Shown here in pieces: positions 5,750-11,938 of a stretch of 11,938 bases of DNA; within the stretch, counting starts at the first letter, position 1; every line of letters starts with the position of its first letter. The DNA is taken from contig DBWK01000082.1 in assembly GCA_002308875.1 (NCBI GenBank), positions 16,862 to 28,799 of the forward strand, given 5' to 3'. Position numbers and translations under genes: made by a program. The notes under the pieces were generated by a model. That model was not told the origin of the DNA, made no database searches, and was given only the letters and a program-made list of their open reading frames with translations. The DNA is from Treponema sp. UBA1240 (GTDB lineage: Bacteria > Spirochaetota > Spirochaetia > Treponematales > Treponemataceae).

Positions 5750-7423
5750 CTAATAGAAAATTCCTATACCAAAGAAACCTTCAAATCTTGAGGTGGCAGG
5801 TCGCCATGACTTGTCGCCTACAATTCTTGTCGGCAAGATTGTTCTTGCAAGGTCTACACCTATACTGAAACGACCGATAATACTGCGCATACTTTTGGGG
5901 TATACGAGAAATTCAATACCGCCGGAGTAGTAGCCGTCTTTTATCAAATAATTTGTATTTGTAATTATGTTATGACCAAGCGCCACGTCGATAAACGGTG
6001 AAACCTGTATCTCCATATCGATTTTCCGCATAAAATTGGGAAATCCCCAGCCTACCCAGTCAGTTTTTAACAAACTGTGCGGAAAATCAAAATTCATTAC
6101 AATAACGTTGTCAGAACCAATGGAATCGGACGAACGAATCCCTCTCATCCTATCTGCAAAGCCGGTAATTGTTCCGTCCATATTGAAGTACCACCAGTTG
6201 CGGTTATACATCGCAACCCTCTCATTCGGCATTACAAGGTGCATTTGGGTTGAAAGACTGTATGAGGGCATTGGTATTGCTTTTGTATTAAGATTGTATC
6301 CCCAACTTTGCGTAAGTGAAATTGAAAAACCTCGCCGGAAGTTCCCGTCCCAATAAATTTTTGATGAACCTATGGAATGCGAAAATGTTATGGTCGGACC
6401 TTTTATTGATGTGTTAGTTATCATGTCGTCTTTAAAAGGATTTGAACCGCCTTTTAGAGACTCCGGGTTCCAGTTCCAGCCCAAAGCAATTGACGGTGTC
6501 CAGACTATTGTTCCCCAGTTTTCAATTGTACCGACGGTAAACGGCGTTGCAACTGAAAAGCTGCTTGTCATATACTGCTTATTAGGCAGGTATGAGGTTG
6601 GATCGTAGGTATAGGACTGATTTGCTGCCATGCTGAGCGAAACGACATCTTTTACAAGCGGGAATGAGTAGTTTACACCGGCATGGTAATATCCGTACCA
6701 AAGTCCGTTTGTTTCATGCTTTATCCAACCGTCTGTGCTCCAGCCAAACCAACCCGGGCCCATTGGGAATGAATATCCTACACCTGTTCCGTAGTATGCG
6801 TAAGGTTTATATTTGTCTTTTCCAAAATTTGTACTTAAGTCTATATTGTGGTTCCACAACAGTTCGCGTTTTCCGATTTTTACGGGAACCGTAAAATCGG
6901 TTTGAACCCCGGCATAGTGTCGTTTTTTTTCGTCTTTTGTACCCTTGTTGTCTATTATGTACTGATAGGTAAAATTAAGGTCGAACATTTTCAGTGTTCC
7001 GAGAAAGTTGTAGTTCCTAAATTTGATTTTAAGCGATAAACCGTCATCGGAGTTGTAGGTAGGATAGGGTACTATAATTGAGTTTATTGTATCAACCGTC
7101 CGGATTTGAAGTTTAACAGGCGTAATACCGGAAGAATCCCGCGTTCCGTAGGAAACTTTTACGTCTGATTCCTTAAAAACACGGTTATTATTCAAATTCA
7201 TTCTTATGTTTGCAATATATGCGTCCAATTCTTTCTGCGTTTTGAATATTTTTGTGCGGTCTATGTCAAGTTCATCATCAAGAGCTTTTTCTCGTGTTAT
7301 TCCTGTTATGTCGTATGATATATCGGTTATTTGGAATTTTTTACTTGCTGATTGTGAAAAAATATAAACTGTAGAGAAGAATAATAGTGCAATACAAAAA
7401 AACTTTTTAGTCAAAGACAACAC
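5750..7423 (-). CDS. Omp85 (BamA/TamA-like) outer-membrane protein with one POTRA domain
   Basis: The 557-residue product has an N-terminal signal peptide ending near residue 24 (YIFSQ-SASKK), one POTRA-like domain at about 31-115 (ITDISYDITGITREKALDD to NNNRVFKESDVKVSYG) and a barrel of about 440 residues. The barrel is rich in alternating aromatic strands and could make 16. Omp85 hallmarks are the strand entry YNSDDGLSLKIKFRNYNFLG (123-142), an Arg-Gly pair at 427-428 (MRGIRSSDSIGSDN), placed like the (V/I)RG(F/Y) motif of extracellular loop 6 and followed by MNFDFP, then PFIDVALG (476-483) and a final aromatic Tyr. It is too short for BamA, which normally has several POTRA domains. The start is GTG with AAGG 12 bases upstream; TTG codons just inside are alternatives. 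The exact role (protein or lipid insertion, secretion) cannot be told. Confidence 0.75.
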   Translation of the reverse strand: MLSLTKKFFCIALLFFSTVYIFSQSASKKFQITDISYDITGITREKALDDELDIDRTKIFKTQKELDAYIANIRMNLNNNRVFKESDVKVSYGTRDSSGITPVKLQIRTVDTINSIIVPYPTYNSDDGLSLKIKFRNYNFLGTLKMFDLNFTYQYIIDNKGTKDEKKRHYAGVQTDFTVPVKIGKRELLWNHNIDLSTNFGKDKYKPYAYYGTGVGYSFPMGPGWFGWSTDGWIKHETNGLWYGYYHAGVNYSFPLVKDVVSLSMAANQSYTYDPTSYLPNKQYMTSSFSVATPFTVGTIENWGTIVWTPSIALGWNWNPESLKGGSNPFKDDMITNTSIKGPTITFSHSIGSSKIYWDGNFRRGFSISLTQSWGYNLNTKAIPMPSYSLSTQMHLVMPNERVAMYNRNWWYFNMDGTITGFADRMRGIRSSDSIGSDNVIVMNFDFPHSLLKTDWVGWGFPNFMRKIDMEIQVSPFIDVALGHNIITNTNYLIKDGYYSGGIEFLVYPKSMRSIIGRFSIGVDLARTILPTRIVGDKSWRPATSRFEGFFGIGIFY

Positions 7424-7491
7424 AGTTAAATAGTACCTTATTAACAGACTAAAATCAAGTTAAAATGTAGTTTGGGTTTCTGCTTTCGCAC

Positions 7492-7520
7492 TTGACTAAC
7501 GGCGGAACGTTTGATAACAT
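7492..7520 (+). promoter_or_regulatory. Sigma-70-type promoter for rpsT
   Basis: TTGACT (7492-7497) and TAACAT (7515-7520) are separated by exactly 17 bases, matching 5/6 and 4/6 of the consensus hexamers. Transcription would begin near 7527, giving a leader of about 24 bases before the TTG start of rpsT. It lies in the gap between the divergent Omp85 and rpsT genes. Confidence 0.6.
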
Positions 7521-7550
7521 ATTTTCCAGTTTTTGTTTGGGGGTTTTCCT

Positions 7551-7829
7551 TTGGCAGTAAAAAAATCATCTGCAGAAAAAAGACATAAGCAAAGTGAAGT
7601 CCGCCGTTTAAGAAATAAGGCCGTAAAAAGTTCTGTAAGAACCAGCGCAAAAAAATTTGTTGCAGCAGTACAGGCAAAAGATGAAACAGAAGCAACTGCA
7701 AAGCTCAGACTTCTTGTTAAAGAACTTGATACAGCTGCCGGCAAAGGCATTATTACTAAAAACGCAGCTTCCCGCAAAAAGTCTCGCATGATGAAGTTGT
7801 TTAATGCTTCATTTGCAGCTGCAAAATAA
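7551..7829 (+). CDS. rpsT: 30S ribosomal protein S20, UUG start
   Basis: S20 is a primary 16S rRNA-binding protein of the small subunit. The 92-residue product is slightly longer than the usual 85-90 and very basic. It opens MAVKKSSAEKRHKQSEVRRLRNKAVKSSVRT, the typical S20 first helix. It continues with the internal helix around KLRLLVKELDTAAGKGIITKNAASRKKSRM, whose GKGIITKNAASRKKSR matches the well-conserved S20 C-terminal motif. I chose the TTG at 7551 because a GGGGG run (7539-7543) lies seven bases upstream and the protein then starts as other S20s do. A TTG at 7533 would add six non-conserved residues. E. coli rpsT also starts with UUG, a feature tied there to weak initiation and feedback by free S20. 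It is probably transcribed alone from the promoter at 7492. Confidence 0.93.
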   Translation: MAVKKSSAEKRHKQSEVRRLRNKAVKSSVRTSAKKFVAAVQAKDETEATAKLRLLVKELDTAAGKGIITKNAASRKKSRMMKLFNASFAAAK

Positions 7830-7831
7830 TT

Positions 7832-7850
7832 ATGCGGTGTATCACCGTAT
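7832..7850 (+). repeat. Small hairpin after rpsT
   Basis: An eight-pair stem (7832-7839 with 7843-7850, core CGGTG/CACCG, one G-U pair) closes on a three-base loop, TAT, two bases after the rpsT stop. No T-run follows, so it is more likely a 3'-end stabiliser, or part of a composite with the next hairpin, than a standard terminator. Confidence 0.5.
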
Positions 7851-7853
7851 TCG

Positions 7854-7910
7854 TGTAAGTATGGATTTGTCTAAATAGCAACAGCTATTTTAGACATCCA
7901 TGTACTTACA
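7854..7910. repeat. Long inverted repeat between rpsT and hup
   Basis: Arms 7854-7879 and 7884-7910 form 24 base pairs around an AACA loop. The paired blocks, from outside in, are of 8, 5, 7 and 4 pairs, interrupted by bulges at 7901-7902, 7867-7868 and 7888. No T-tract follows (the next bases are TAAACAGTGT). It could form in RNA from either strand. It may be a transcript-end structure, an RNase III-type processing site or a dispersed palindromic element. Confidence 0.65.
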
Positions 7911-7961
7911 TAAACAGTGTCGGATATTTTCTTAATTAAGAGCGGCTGTGTTCTTCTCTTG

Positions 7962-7989
7962 TTGAAGTTAATAATTACATAGCGATAAC
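7962..7989 (+). promoter_or_regulatory. Candidate promoter for hup
   Basis: TTGAAG (7962-7967) and GATAAC (7984-7989) lie 16 bases apart, each matching four of six consensus positions. A start near 7996 would leave a leader of about 30 bases. The match is weak and the region is AT-rich, so this is only the best candidate seen. Confidence 0.3.
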
Positions 7990-8026
7990 GGTAAATCTGC
8001 TTTGTCAGTTCTCTTTATGAGGATTT

Positions 8027-8347
8027 ATGGCTCAAAATAAAATTACAAAAGTTGATTTGGTAGAAAGTGTTTATCTTGATACCAGCGTAGAAAAAAAAGT
8101 AGTACAGGAAGTTTTCGATTCTTTGCTTGATAGAATCAAAGGATCATTAAAAAATGCTTCTGTTATAGAATTGCGAGGTTTTGGAACTTTTGAACTGAGA
8201 CTTCGCAAAGGACGAAAAAAAGCCAGAAACCCTAGAACGGGAGAAAGTGTTTCAGTGGAACCTCATTCGGTAGTTGCTTTCCGAGCAGGAAAGGAATTGC
8301 GGAGTGCTGTTTGGGGAATTACTGATATTGGCAGTAAAAAAAATTAA
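8027..8347 (+). CDS. hup: HU/IHF-family nucleoid DNA-binding protein
   Basis: This is a small basic dimeric protein that bends and compacts DNA. The 106 residues show the whole family fold: N-terminal helices (KITKVDLVESVYLDTSVEKKVVQEVFDSLLDRIKGSL, about 5-41), the strand motif RGFGTFELRLRKGRKKARNPRTGE (50-73) with Pro69 at the tip of the DNA-embracing arm, where HU inserts a proline between base pairs, and the C-terminal FRAGKELRSAV (85-95). It is longer than the usual 90 residues because of an N-terminal addition and a tail ending GSKKN. The ATG follows GAGGA (8019-8023) at a rather short three bases. lnt begins 26 bases after the stop. HU and IHF subunits cannot be told apart safely from sequence alone; a homodimeric HU is likelier in a spirochaete. 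Confidence 0.93.
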   Translation: MAQNKITKVDLVESVYLDTSVEKKVVQEVFDSLLDRIKGSLKNASVIELRGFGTFELRLRKGRKKARNPRTGESVSVEPHSVVAFRAGKELRSAVWGITDIGSKKN

Positions 8348-8373
8348 TTTACTGAACGAAGGTTTTGTTGATT

Positions 8374-10041
8374 ATGCAAACACAGAAAAAAGCGGTGTCT
8401 GCCAGTTTTCAGCTGACCCAGTTTTTATATAACATATTGTTGTTGCTGTCGGGTATTCTTCTCTTTACTTTACCGCAGCCAAATCTTATTACAGTGAACG
8501 GCTTTCCGTTCCTTATATATTTTTCTCTTATTCCAGTTTTTATACTTGTTCGCAGAGTCTCTTGGAAAACCGTATGGCTTTACGGCTTTTTGTATGGCTT
8601 CGGCTGTTATTGTCTTTACACATACTGGCTTGCAACATTTCATCCCGCCGGTATATCGGTTATAGCTTCAATGTACGGAATCTATCTTATGATAGCGTTT
8701 CCTGTTTTTAAGGCGGTTTATCAATTTTTCCCCAAATATGGATGGATTGTGCAGTGGATTGTCTGGTGCGCATACGAATACATAAAAACAACGGGTTTTT
8801 CCGGTTTTCATTACGGTGTTACGGGATATTCACAGTGGCAGAATCCGGTATTGCGCCAGTGCACAGACATTGTAGGAATATGGGGCTTGTCAGCTTTGAT
8901 AACGTTTCCTTCCTGTTTTTTGGCGGAAATCTTTTCAAAACTGGACAAAAATTGTTTTAAGATACAGATTGTCTGCAAGCTTAAAAAACATACTGTTGCT
9001 GCCATCATCTGGCTTTGTTGTCTGGCGGCAGCAATCATATACGGAATTGTGTCACAGGTTGATTATTCCGGAAATGATAAAATTAAAATTACTCTTGTTC
9101 AGCCTAACAATGATCCCTGGCTCGGTGGAATAGGTGAATACGGCAGAAATCTTGATGATCTGATAGATCTTACGGATAAAGCACTGGATGAGGACAAAAA
9201 TGTGCAGTTTGTTGTGTGGCCCGAAACAGCTTTCGTTCCCAGAATTGAGTGGCATTATAAAAACAGGCCTGAACGAGCTAAATATGAGCTTGTAGAAAAG
9301 CTTTTGAATTATATGGATTCAAAGAATGTGCCGTTCTTAATCGGCAATGATCACGGTGTTGCAGGATACAACAGAATGGGAGAAAGCGATATCCTGGATT
9401 ATAACAGTGCACTGCTTTTTGTTCCCGGCAAAAACTGCATACCGCCGAATCCGGAAAAATACTTTAAAATTCATCTTGTCCCATTTACGGAATATTTCCC
9501 GTTTGAAACACTGTTTCCACGGCTTTATCAGATATTATTGAACGGTGATACTCATATGTGGGAACCCGGAACTGAGCCTGTTGTTTTTACAGTAGGCGAC
9601 TTGAAGTTCGGTACTCCGATATGTTTTGAAGATACATTCGGCGATACAGGCAGAAAATTTGTCCGTAACGGTGCACGAGCCTTTGTAAATATTTCAAATG
9701 ACGCATGGTCAAAGAGCGCAGCCTGTCAGTACCAGCATCTTTCGATGGCTGTTTTCCGCTGTGTCGAAAACAGAGTCCCTGCTGTAAGAGCCACTGCCTC
9801 AGGTCAGACTGTGCTTGTAGATTCAAACGGAAAAATACTTAAAATGGCTGAACCATTTACGCAGACATATATTACCGTTGATCTTCCGCTTGTTAAAAAC
9901 TATAAGGAAACAATATATACCAGATACGGCGATTTTGTCGGTGTGGCGTTTGCGGTTGCAGGACTTGGACTGTTTTTGGTCGGGTTGATAAAAACTGTAA
10001 TAAAAAGAATAAAGAATAACGGAGATGAAAATGTCAGATAA
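8374..10041 (+). CDS. lnt: Apolipoprotein N-acyltransferase
   Basis: Lnt adds the third acyl chain to the N-terminal cysteine of lipoproteins in the inner membrane. The 555-residue product has about seven to eight hydrophobic segments in residues 12-215, a periplasmic carbon-nitrogen hydrolase domain (about 230-500) and a final membrane helix near 520-540. The catalytic triad is Glu284 (VWPETAF), Lys365 (YFKIHLVPFTEYFPF) and Cys417 (PICFED), matching E. coli Glu267, Lys335 and Cys387, with the same Lys-Cys spacing. NISNDAW and RCVENRVPAVRATASG are further family motifs. I prefer the ATG at 8374, with GAAGG at 8358-8362 eleven bases upstream; TTG codons at 8365 and 8368 are alternatives, the second having the more usual spacing. 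It overlaps the bactofilin gene by 11 bases. Confidence 0.94.
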   Translation: MQTQKKAVSASFQLTQFLYNILLLLSGILLFTLPQPNLITVNGFPFLIYFSLIPVFILVRRVSWKTVWLYGFLYGFGCYCLYTYWLATFHPAGISVIASMYGIYLMIAFPVFKAVYQFFPKYGWIVQWIVWCAYEYIKTTGFSGFHYGVTGYSQWQNPVLRQCTDIVGIWGLSALITFPSCFLAEIFSKLDKNCFKIQIVCKLKKHTVAAIIWLCCLAAAIIYGIVSQVDYSGNDKIKITLVQPNNDPWLGGIGEYGRNLDDLIDLTDKALDEDKNVQFVVWPETAFVPRIEWHYKNRPERAKYELVEKLLNYMDSKNVPFLIGNDHGVAGYNRMGESDILDYNSALLFVPGKNCIPPNPEKYFKIHLVPFTEYFPFETLFPRLYQILLNGDTHMWEPGTEPVVFTVGDLKFGTPICFEDTFGDTGRKFVRNGARAFVNISNDAWSKSAACQYQHLSMAVFRCVENRVPAVRATASGQTVLVDSNGKILKMAEPFTQTYITVDLPLVKNYKETIYTRYGDFVGVAFAVAGLGLFLVGLIKTVIKRIKNNGDENVR

Positions 10042-10432
10042 GATTGAAGTAAAAAACACAACAGTATTCGGAAAGGAAACAGAATTCGTCGGTAATCTTC
10101 GTTTTACGGATAATCTGGAAATTACCGGAAAATTTGAAGGGACTATAGAATCCGAAGGTAATCTTGTAATCGCAAAAAATGCAGAATGCACAGCGGATAC
10201 AATTACCGCAGGTTCAATCATCATAAGTGGAACCGTTACGGGTAACATGGAAGCGCAGGACAAGGTAGAACTGCGACAGGGCAGCGTTATAACCGGAAAC
10301 ATCAAGACAGCCCGCCTCAAGATTGACGACGGTGTTGTATTTGACGGCAAGGTAACAATGCTTGAAACGCTTCCTGACGTGAACATATTTGACTGCAAGG
10401 TTTCTGAACTGAACGAAGCTTTTTCACGCTAA
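10031..10432 (+). CDS. Bactofilin (polymer-forming cytoskeletal protein)
   Basis: Bactofilins self-assemble without nucleotide into filaments at the inner face of the membrane and help set cell shape; in Leptospira a bactofilin affects helical pitch. The 133-residue product has short tails around a central repetitive right-handed beta-helix (about 8-110). Evenly spaced Gly and hydrophobic residues give the rungs: NTTVFGKETEFVGNLRF, LEITGKFEGTIES, LVIAKNAECTADTITAGSIIISGTVTGN, and RQGSVITGNIKTARLKIDDGVVFDGKV. The ATG at 10031 has GGAG at 10021-10024 six bases upstream; the ATG at 10025 touches that site and is unlikely. The start lies inside lnt in another frame, so it is probably co-expressed with lnt. 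No terminator is evident after it. Confidence 0.9.
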   Translation: MSDKIEVKNTTVFGKETEFVGNLRFTDNLEITGKFEGTIESEGNLVIAKNAECTADTITAGSIIISGTVTGNMEAQDKVELRQGSVITGNIKTARLKIDDGVVFDGKVTMLETLPDVNIFDCKVSELNEAFSR

Positions 10433-10520
10433 ACTTTTGTTCCGAATACCACTGTTTTGCACGTTCTATAAAAATTATACATCAAACCGCAAAAAAACGT
10501 AAATTACCGTTATAAAAGTA

Positions 10521-10549
10521 TTGAAAAGTTTGTGTATTTTTTGTACACT
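10521..10549 (+). promoter_or_regulatory. Sigma-70-type promoter for the EF-G gene
   Basis: TTGAAA (10521-10526) and TACACT (10544-10549) are separated by exactly 17 bases, matching 5/6 and 4/6 of the consensus. Transcription would begin near 10556, giving a leader of about 85 bases. Confidence 0.6.
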
Positions 10550-10560
10550 CAAAACTGGAA

Positions 10561-10583
10561 TTATTGTGATTAAATCACTATAA
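10561..10583. promoter_or_regulatory. Interrupted palindrome in EF-G leader, candidate operator
   Basis: Arms TTAT and GTGAT (10561-10564, 10566-10570) mirror ATCAC and ATAA (10574-10578, 10580-10583) around a TAA centre, with a single T-T mismatch. The site sits just after the predicted transcription start. The shape resembles CRP/FNR-family operators, but the half-site spacing differs from both (TGTGA-N6-TCACA and TTGAT-N4-ATCAA). It could instead be an RNA hairpin. Confidence 0.45.
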
Positions 10584-10586
10584 ACA

Positions 10587-10600
10587 CGCAAACTTTTGCG
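10587..10600. promoter_or_regulatory. Second palindrome in EF-G leader
   Basis: CGCAAA and TTTGCG flank a two-base centre (CT). The two-base centre is too tight for a stable RNA loop without opening the inner pairs, so a DNA-binding site is at least as likely. It starts four bases after the first palindrome ends. Confidence 0.4.
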
Positions 10601-10640
10601 GTATTAACTGCATAAAATATTATTGAGAGGTACTAGGAAT

Positions 10641-11938
10641 ATGGATATTTCCAAAATGAGGAATATCGGTATCAGCGCCCACATTGACTCGGGAAAGACA
10701 ACCCTGTCAGAAAGAATCCTTTTTTATTGCGATAAAATTCACGCAATTCATGAAGTACGCGGAAAGGATGGTGTCGGTGCTGTAATGGACAACATGGAAC
10801 TGGAACGCGAACGCGGTATTACTATCCAGTCAGCATCAACACAGGTTCAGTGGAAAGATCATGTTTTTAACGTTATTGATACTCCCGGACACGTAGACTT
10901 TACTGTAGAAGTTGAAAGATCTCTGCGCGTTCTCGACGGCGCAATCCTCGTATTGTGTTCAGTTGGTGGTGTTCAGTCACAGTCAATTACTGTTGACCGT
11001 CAGTTAAAACGCTATCACGTTCCGAGAATCGCTTTTGTAAACAAATGTGACCGTACAGGTGCAAACCCGTTCAAGGTTCGCATGCAGCTCCGCGAAAAAC
11101 TCGGACTTAACGCATACATGATGGAAATCCCGATTGGTCTTGAAGACAAATTGGAAGGTGTTGTTGACCTCATTTCCATGAAAGCAATTTATTTTGAAGG
11201 TGATTCAGGAACACAGCTCCGCTATGCTGAAATTCCTGCTCATCTTGTTGACGAAGCAAACAAATACCGCGAAGAACTGCTTGATGCTGCTTCTATGTTC
11301 AGTGATGAACTTATGGAAGCAATGCTCGAAGGCAATCCCACGGAAGATATGATTAACGCAGCTATCCGCAAGGGAACGCTCGCAGAGCAGTTTGTACCGG
11401 TTTTCCTCGGTTCCGCATACAAGAACAAGGGTATTCAGCCATTGCTCGACGGTGTAGTAAAATTCCTTCCAAATCCTACGGAAGTTAAAAACTATGCGCT
11501 CGACCTTGACAAAAACGAAGAGCAGGTTGAACTTTCAAGCGATCCTAATGCACCGTGTGTTGCGCTGGGCTTTAAACTTGAAGACGGTCAGTACGGACAG
11601 CTTACTTATGTACGTGTTTATCAGGGATGTATCAAGAAAGGCGAAGAACTTTACAATACACGCGCCCGCAAAAAGTTCAAGGTAGGACGTCTCGTTCGCA
11701 TGAACTCCGCCGCTATGGAAGATATTAACGAAGGTGCTCCTGGCGATATTGTTGCATTGTTCGGTATTGATTGTGCTTCAGGAGACACATTCTGCGGCGG
11801 CGGTCTTAACTACGCAATGACTTCAATGTTTGTTCCCAATCCGGTTATTTCTCTTTCAATTACACCGAAAGATAAAAAAGCTGCGGATCAAATGGCTAAG
11901 GCTCTTAACCGCTTTACAAAAGAAGACCCGACATTCCA
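10641..11938 (+). CDS. fusA: Elongation factor G, mitochondrial/spirochaetal EF-G1 type (3' truncated by window edge)
   Basis: EF-G is the GTPase that drives translocation on the ribosome. The frame is open from the ATG to the window edge, giving 432 of about 690 residues. Domain I carries AHIDSGKT (P-loop, 13-20), ERERGITI (switch I end, 55-62), DTPGH (80-84), NKCD (134-137) and GSAYKNKG; domain II follows from about residue 300 (FKLEDGQYGQLTYVRVYQG, INEGAPGDIVALFGID), and domain III starts near PVISLSITP. The stretch RGKDGVGAVMDNMELERERG (40-59) and the later GIDCASGDTF match human mitochondrial EF-G1 (GFM1) better than E. coli EF-G, as known for the spirochaete translocase spdEFG1. GAGAGG (10625-10630) and AGGA (10635-10638) precede the start. 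No rpsL, rpsG or tuf is adjacent. Confidence 0.93.
   Translation, partial: MDISKMRNIGISAHIDSGKTTLSERILFYCDKIHAIHEVRGKDGVGAVMDNMELERERGITIQSASTQVQWKDHVFNVIDTPGHVDFTVEVERSLRVLDGAILVLCSVGGVQSQSITVDRQLKRYHVPRIAFVNKCDRTGANPFKVRMQLREKLGLNAYMMEIPIGLEDKLEGVVDLISMKAIYFEGDSGTQLRYAEIPAHLVDEANKYREELLDAASMFSDELMEAMLEGNPTEDMINAAIRKGTLAEQFVPVFLGSAYKNKGIQPLLDGVVKFLPNPTEVKNYALDLDKNEEQVELSSDPNAPCVALGFKLEDGQYGQLTYVRVYQGCIKKGEELYNTRARKKFKVGRLVRMNSAAMEDINEGAPGDIVALFGIDCASGDTFCGGGLNYAMTSMFVPNPVISLSITPKDKKAADQMAKALNRFTKEDPTF

Larger units (their letters stand above)
7830..8026. other. rpsT-hup intergenic region (structured)
   Basis: This 197-base gap contains, in order, a small hairpin (7832-7850), a long imperfect hairpin (7854-7910), a 12-base perfect palindrome (7930-7941), and a weak candidate promoter (7962-7989) for hup. 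I see no small open reading frame with a convincing ribosome-binding site and no tRNA-like fold. Confidence 0.5.
10433..10640. other. Bactofilin to EF-G intergenic region
   Basis: This is a 208-base AT-rich gap. The first 85 bases show no convincing hairpin with a T-tail, so termination after bactofilin is unclear. A strong promoter match (10521-10549) is followed by two palindromes in the predicted leader. ACCGCAAAA at 10486-10494 recurs inverted as TTTTGCGGT at 10594-10602. No small gene is supported. Confidence 0.5.

Noticed and set aside
7430..7465. Minus-strand promoter TTGATT-17-TACTAT for the Omp85 gene
   Set aside because: The -10 box would end only six bases before the GTG start, leaving no leader and removing the AAGG ribosome-binding site. 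Another start codon or promoter is more likely.
9823..10398. 191-codon open frame on the minus strand across the end of lnt and the bactofilin gene
   Set aside because: It lies opposite two well-identified genes, its product is a Ser/Thr/Ile/Phe-rich string without a recognisable domain, and no promoter or ribosome-binding site supports it.
10433..10480. Terminator after the bactofilin gene
   Set aside because: No stable stem followed by T residues could be drawn, so none is reported.

Overview
The window looks like a spirochaete chromosome, most probably Treponema or a close relative. The indications are a V-type (not F-type) ATPase operon, a bactofilin gene, an elongation factor G of the mitochondrial/spirochaetal EF-G1 type lying outside any ribosomal str operon, and moderately AT-rich coding sequence. 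The genus call is inference from gene content and protein style; no 16S or other definitive marker is present. Nearly all the DNA is coding, and the largest gaps are about 200 bases.

Region 1 (1-3534, + strand) is the 3' part of a V-type ATPase operon: the C-terminal third of catalytic-head subunit B, then central-stalk subunit D, membrane subunit I and the proteolipid (c-ring) subunit K, closed by a strong hairpin with a T-rich tail. Subunit K keeps the full set of polar residues that bind Na+ in the Enterococcus hirae enzyme, so the pump may be Na+-coupled.

Region 2 (3547-5747, + strand) begins directly after that hairpin. ispG, a [4Fe-4S] enzyme of the MEP isoprenoid pathway, has almost no space for a promoter of its own downstream of the hairpin. 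Its stop codon overlaps the GTG start of a secreted TPR-repeat protein of unknown function. That gene runs tail-to-tail, with a two-base gap, into a minus-strand gene (5750-7423) for a single-POTRA Omp85/BamA-like outer-membrane barrel.

Region 3 (7424-10432, + strand) carries rpsT (ribosomal protein S20, UUG start, good sigma-70-type promoter), a 197-base gap with two hairpins and a palindrome, and then a compact cluster: an HU/IHF-family DNA-binding protein, Lnt (the last enzyme of lipoprotein acylation) and a bactofilin whose start lies inside the end of lnt. HU organises DNA, Lnt serves the lipoprotein-rich spirochaete envelope, and bactofilin is a cytoskeletal polymer. Co-transcription is inferred from spacing.

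Region 4 (10433-11938, + strand) is a 208-base regulatory gap with a clear promoter and two palindromes in the predicted leader, followed by the first 432 codons of an EF-G gene that runs off the window end.

Most genes are core housekeeping functions. I see no mobile element, CRISPR array, tRNA, rRNA or defence system. The least explained items are the TPR protein, the single-POTRA barrel, the hairpin-gated ispG and the structured leaders before hup and the EF-G gene.
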